From Flavobacteriaceae bacterium (GTDB lineage Bacteria > Bacteroidota > Bacteroidia > Flavobacteriales > Flavobacteriaceae), in contig CP070731.1 in the NCBI GenBank assembly GCA_020347545.1, forward strand, positions 221,087 to 228,475: 7,389 nt of DNA, given 5' to 3'. Position 1 is the first letter of the stretch, and the number at the start of each line of letters is the position of its first letter. The notes beneath the pieces were generated by a model, which saw only the letters and a program-made list of their open reading frames with translations, ran no database searches and was not told the origin of the DNA. Below, piece by piece: positions 5,170 through 7,389 of this stretch. The position numbers and the translations under genes were made by a program.

Positions 5170-5862
5170 ATGAATTCAAAAAGAATTTTGGTTACCGGGG
5201 CAAGCAGGGGTATCGGACTGGAACTGGTGAAACTTTTATCAAAACAGGGTCATAAAGTACTTGCCGTAAGCCGAAATACCAGGAATTTGATTGAAATCAA
5301 TGATTCTTACCCTAGTTTAATTCCGTTTCAGGCGGAAATTACCTCAAAGGAAGGCCTTTTGAACATTCAGGACCATGTTCAAAATCAATGGGGTGCCATG
5401 GATGTATTGATTCACAATGCCGGAGCTTTACTTTTTAAACCTTTTAAAGAAACTACGGATGAGGATTTTTATGAGATTTACAAGGTGAATGTTTTCGCTG
5501 TAGCCGAATTGACAAGAATTTTGGACCCCTATTTGATTTCCGGAACTCATGTGGTTGCAATCAGCAGCATGGGTGGAATTCAGGGTAGTATGAAATTCCC
5601 GGGTCTGGCAGCATACAGTTCTTCTAAAGGGGCTGTGATTACCCTAATGGAGTTACTTGCGGAAGAATATAAGGAACGTAAAGTCTCTTTTAATACGCTG
5701 GCATTAGGGGCAGTTCAAACTGAAATGCTTGCCGAGGCATTCCCGGATTATAAAGCTCCTGTTACTGCTTCGGAAATGGCTTCATATATAGCGGACTTTT
5801 CCCTACAAGGGAATATGGTTTTTAACGGAAAAGTATTACCGGTTTCAAATTCCACGCCTTGA
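5170..5862 (+). CDS. Short-chain dehydrogenase/reductase (SDR family oxidoreductase)
   Basis: A 230-residue cytoplasmic NAD(P)-dependent oxidoreductase of the classical SDR family with Rossmann fold. The cofactor motif TGASRGIG is at residues 9-16, and the Arg after Ser together with Ser34-Arg35 (AVSRN) leans toward NADP(H). The central NAG is at 83-85 and the structural Asn at 107. The catalytic Ser is Ser132 or Ser133, with Tyr149 and Lys153 in YSSSK. The usual PG before the VxT motif reads LG (LALGAVQTEM, 177-186), a mild deviation. The length is slightly short for the family (about 240-250). The substrate cannot be told from the sequence. It is the first gene of a tight cluster: the next gene begins 20 bases after its stop, and a strong ribosome binding site follows the stop directly. 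Confidence 0.93.
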   Translation: MNSKRILVTGASRGIGLELVKLLSKQGHKVLAVSRNTRNLIEINDSYPSLIPFQAEITSKEGLLNIQDHVQNQWGAMDVLIHNAGALLFKPFKETTDEDFYEIYKVNVFAVAELTRILDPYLISGTHVVAISSMGGIQGSMKFPGLAAYSSSKGAVITLMELLAEEYKERKVSFNTLALGAVQTEMLAEAFPDYKAPVTASEMASYIADFSLQGNMVFNGKVLPVSNSTP

Positions 5863-5865
5863 TCC

Positions 5866-5871
5866 AAGGAG
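5866..5871 (+). promoter_or_regulatory. Shine-Dalgarno-like site before the SprT-like gene
   Basis: AAGGAG lies 3 bases after the dehydrogenase stop codon, 11 bases before TTG (5883) and 14 bases before GTG (5886). It is the best Shine-Dalgarno match I noticed in the window. It supports a non-ATG start here, since an in-frame TAA at 5877-5879 excludes any earlier start. The spacing is longer than usual for either codon. Confidence 0.5.
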
Positions 5872-5882
5872 TAAAATAAATA

Positions 5883-6497
5883 TTGGTGAAAACAAATTCT
5901 GAAAATCTTGTTAAATATTTACCCCGAAATGCCATTGGGGAAGCCCGTGATTTAATTAAAAAATATCCTTGTCATTTTAAAATCGTAAAAAAAAGAAGTA
6001 CCAAGCATGGGGATTTCAGGAGATACCGTGACGGTCGTGTTCAGATTACAATCAATAACGATCTAAATCCTTATCGGTTTTTGATCACTCTGGTTCATGA
6101 ATTTGCCCATTTGGTAACTTTTAGGGAACACAAGAATGTGAGGCCCCATGGAAGGGAATGGAAAATCAACTTTCAGAGACTCATGCTTCCCTTTTTAACC
6201 TCCGAAGTTTTTCCGGATGAAATCCTAAGGTCACTGGCAGCACATATGATGAATCCAAAATCAAGTTCTGACGGGGACATTAATTTATCAATGGAATTAA
6301 GGAAATATGATCTTGATAATGATAAAACACTTATTTTTGAGATTCCTGACAAAAGCAGGTTTCAATACAAAAACAGAACCTTTGTCAAAGAAAGAAAGAG
6401 ACGTTCAAGATATGAGTGCATTGAGGTACTCACACATAAAAAATATATTTTTCACCCTCACGCCGAGGTGGTTCTTCTAAATAAACAACATGAATAA
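5883..6497 (+). CDS. SprT-like zinc metalloprotein
   Basis: A 204-residue protein of the SprT-like family, related to the protease core of Spartan. The zinc motif HEFAH is at residues 72-76 (His72, Glu73, His76), with a likely third ligand His89 in PHGREW. The preceding beta strands (VQITINNDLNPYRFLITLV) fit the fold. The C-terminal half (about 134-204, ending near YIFHPHAEVVLL) resembles that of Bacteroidota relatives and lacks the cysteine zinc ribbon seen in some SprT proteins. The substrate is unknown; the family is suspected to act on proteins, and Spartan cleaves DNA-protein crosslinks. The start is TTG at 5883 or GTG at 5886, because the only upstream in-frame codon options are blocked by a stop and the next Met is residue 101, past the zinc motif. 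It sits between the dehydrogenase and the guanylyltransferase, overlapping the latter by 8 bases. Confidence 0.88.
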   Translation: MVKTNSENLVKYLPRNAIGEARDLIKKYPCHFKIVKKRSTKHGDFRRYRDGRVQITINNDLNPYRFLITLVHEFAHLVTFREHKNVRPHGREWKINFQRLMLPFLTSEVFPDEILRSLAAHMMNPKSSSDGDINLSMELRKYDLDNDKTLIFEIPDKSRFQYKNRTFVKERKRRSRYECIEVLTHKKYIFHPHAEVVLLNKQHE

Positions 6498-7389
6498 GAA
6501 TTATTATGCGGTCATTATGGCCGGAGGAGTGGGTTCAAGGTTTTGGCCCGTAAGTACTCCCAATAACCCCAAGCAGTTTCACGATATGCTCGGTACGGGT
6601 AAATCTTTGATTCAGCAGACTTTTGACCGTTTGTCAAATCTTATCCCGGAGGAACAGATTCTTGTTGCGACCAATGAAAGCTACAAAGGTCTGGTTATGG
6701 ATCATTTGCCAGCAATTTCAGAAAATCAGATTCTGCTGGAGCCGGCAATGAGAAACACGGCCCCCTGTATTTTGTACGCCGCTCTGAAAATTGCAGATCA
6801 GAACCCGGATGCTGTGATGATCGTTGCACCTTCAGATCATTTTATAGAAGATGAGGAGGCTTTTATTTCTTATGTTGCTTCCGCCTTTGATTCCTGTCAA
6901 AAGAATGATATTTTAATGACCTTGGGGATTAAACCATCAGGGCCTAATACAGGTTATGGCTATATACAATTTGAAGCCACAGAAAATGAAGTAAAAAAAG
7001 TAAAGGATTTTACTGAAAAACCGGATCTTAAAACAGCAGAAAAATTCCTTGCCCAGGGAGATTACCTTTGGAATGCCGGAATTTTTATTTGGAGTGCGAA
7101 AAGTATATTGAATTCGTTCAGGAGTAGTTTACCTGAGATGTATGGTCTTTTTCAGAAAGGTTTGAACTGTTGGAATACAGATGGCGAAGCCGGTTTTATC
7201 AAGGATAACTATGGAGAGGCTGAAAATATATCCATCGATTACGGAATTATGGAAAAAGCAGGAAATGTATACGTGATGGCCACAGAATTTGGCTGGAACG
7301 ATCTTGGAACATGGGGTTCCTTATATGACAAGCTGAATAAGGATAGCGAAGAAAATGCCCTGGTGAATGCTCAGGGATTTTTTGAAGAT
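6490..7389 (+). CDS. manC: Mannose-1-phosphate guanylyltransferase, N-terminal 300 residues (3' end outside window)
   Basis: This enzyme makes GDP-mannose from mannose 1-phosphate and GTP in the cytoplasm, feeding glycan and glycoprotein synthesis. The frame is open from ATG at 6490 to the window edge, giving 300 residues of an expected 355 or so. The nucleotidyltransferase signature GGVGSRFWP is at residues 12-20, followed by PKQF (27-30), EPAMRNTAP (84-92), the metal-binding PSDH (114-117), TGYGYI (154-159), FTEKP (174-178), WNAGIF (194-199), SIDYGIME (248-255) and GWNDLGTW (268-275). All are typical of the GDP-mannose pyrophosphorylase family. The isomerase domain of the long bifunctional type would lie beyond the window; relatives in this phylum usually lack it. 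Its ATG overlaps the last 8 bases of the SprT-like gene, suggesting translational coupling. Confidence 0.95.
   Translation, partial: MNKNYYAVIMAGGVGSRFWPVSTPNNPKQFHDMLGTGKSLIQQTFDRLSNLIPEEQILVATNESYKGLVMDHLPAISENQILLEPAMRNTAPCILYAALKIADQNPDAVMIVAPSDHFIEDEEAFISYVASAFDSCQKNDILMTLGIKPSGPNTGYGYIQFEATENEVKKVKDFTEKPDLKTAEKFLAQGDYLWNAGIFIWSAKSILNSFRSSLPEMYGLFQKGLNCWNTDGEAGFIKDNYGEAENISIDYGIMEKAGNVYVMATEFGWNDLGTWGSLYDKLNKDSEENALVNAQGFFED

Noticed and set aside
1..7389. A new defence, mobile or secretion system
   Set aside because: No transposase, integrase, nuclease cassette, toxin-antitoxin pair, CRISPR repeat, terminal repeat or attachment site was visible; the recognised genes are ordinary chromosomal functions.

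Overview
The window looks like chromosomal DNA of a member of the Flavobacteriia (phylum Bacteroidota). The DNA is AT-rich. Most genes lack a Shine-Dalgarno sequence. Several upstream regions carry the Bacteroidota -7 box TAnnTTTG, in one case with TTTG about 18 bases further upstream. The gene content also fits: bacillithiol synthesis (BshC), a type B ribosomal protein L31, a glutaminyl-peptide cyclotransferase lipoprotein, a beta-helix lipoprotein and a SprT-like protein. I see no mobile element, CRISPR array, tRNA or rRNA.

Layout: (1) 1-558, plus strand, is the 3' part of bshC, cut by the window edge. It converges on a Nudix hydrolase (555-989, minus), and the two stop codons share TTAA. 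(2) 1075-1623, minus, is an unassigned 182-residue protein with a clear terminator (1014-1043) and a structured 5' leader. (3) 1873-2124, minus, is L31, with a promoter, a two-hairpin leader and a strong terminator. (4) Divergent from L31 is a plus-strand pair of lipoprotein genes, the cyclotransferase (2264-3280) and a beta-helix lipoprotein (3285-4808), only 4 bases apart. (5) 4809-5169 looks intergenic but holds the minus-strand remnant of a secreted metal-dependent amidohydrolase. It keeps its signal peptide and a central segment, but has two tandem stops, a large internal deletion, two frameshifts and no 3' end. (6) 5170 onward is a tight plus-strand cluster: a short-chain dehydrogenase/reductase, a SprT-like metalloprotein with a non-ATG start, and a mannose-1-phosphate guanylyltransferase that overlaps the SprT gene by 8 bases and runs off the right edge.

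The genes do not form one pathway. The two lipoproteins are envelope components. The cyclotransferase probably caps the N-terminal Gln exposed by signal peptidase I on exported proteins, and the dead amidohydrolase next door has exactly such a Gln after its signal peptide. The mannose-1-phosphate enzyme feeds GDP-mannose into glycan synthesis. BshC makes the low-molecular-weight thiol bacillithiol.

I found no convincing new multi-gene system. The observations most worth checking are the amidohydrolase pseudogene, the L31 leader, the structured leader of the unassigned gene, and that protein's possible relation to HEPN/MltR-like proteins with the key motif lost.
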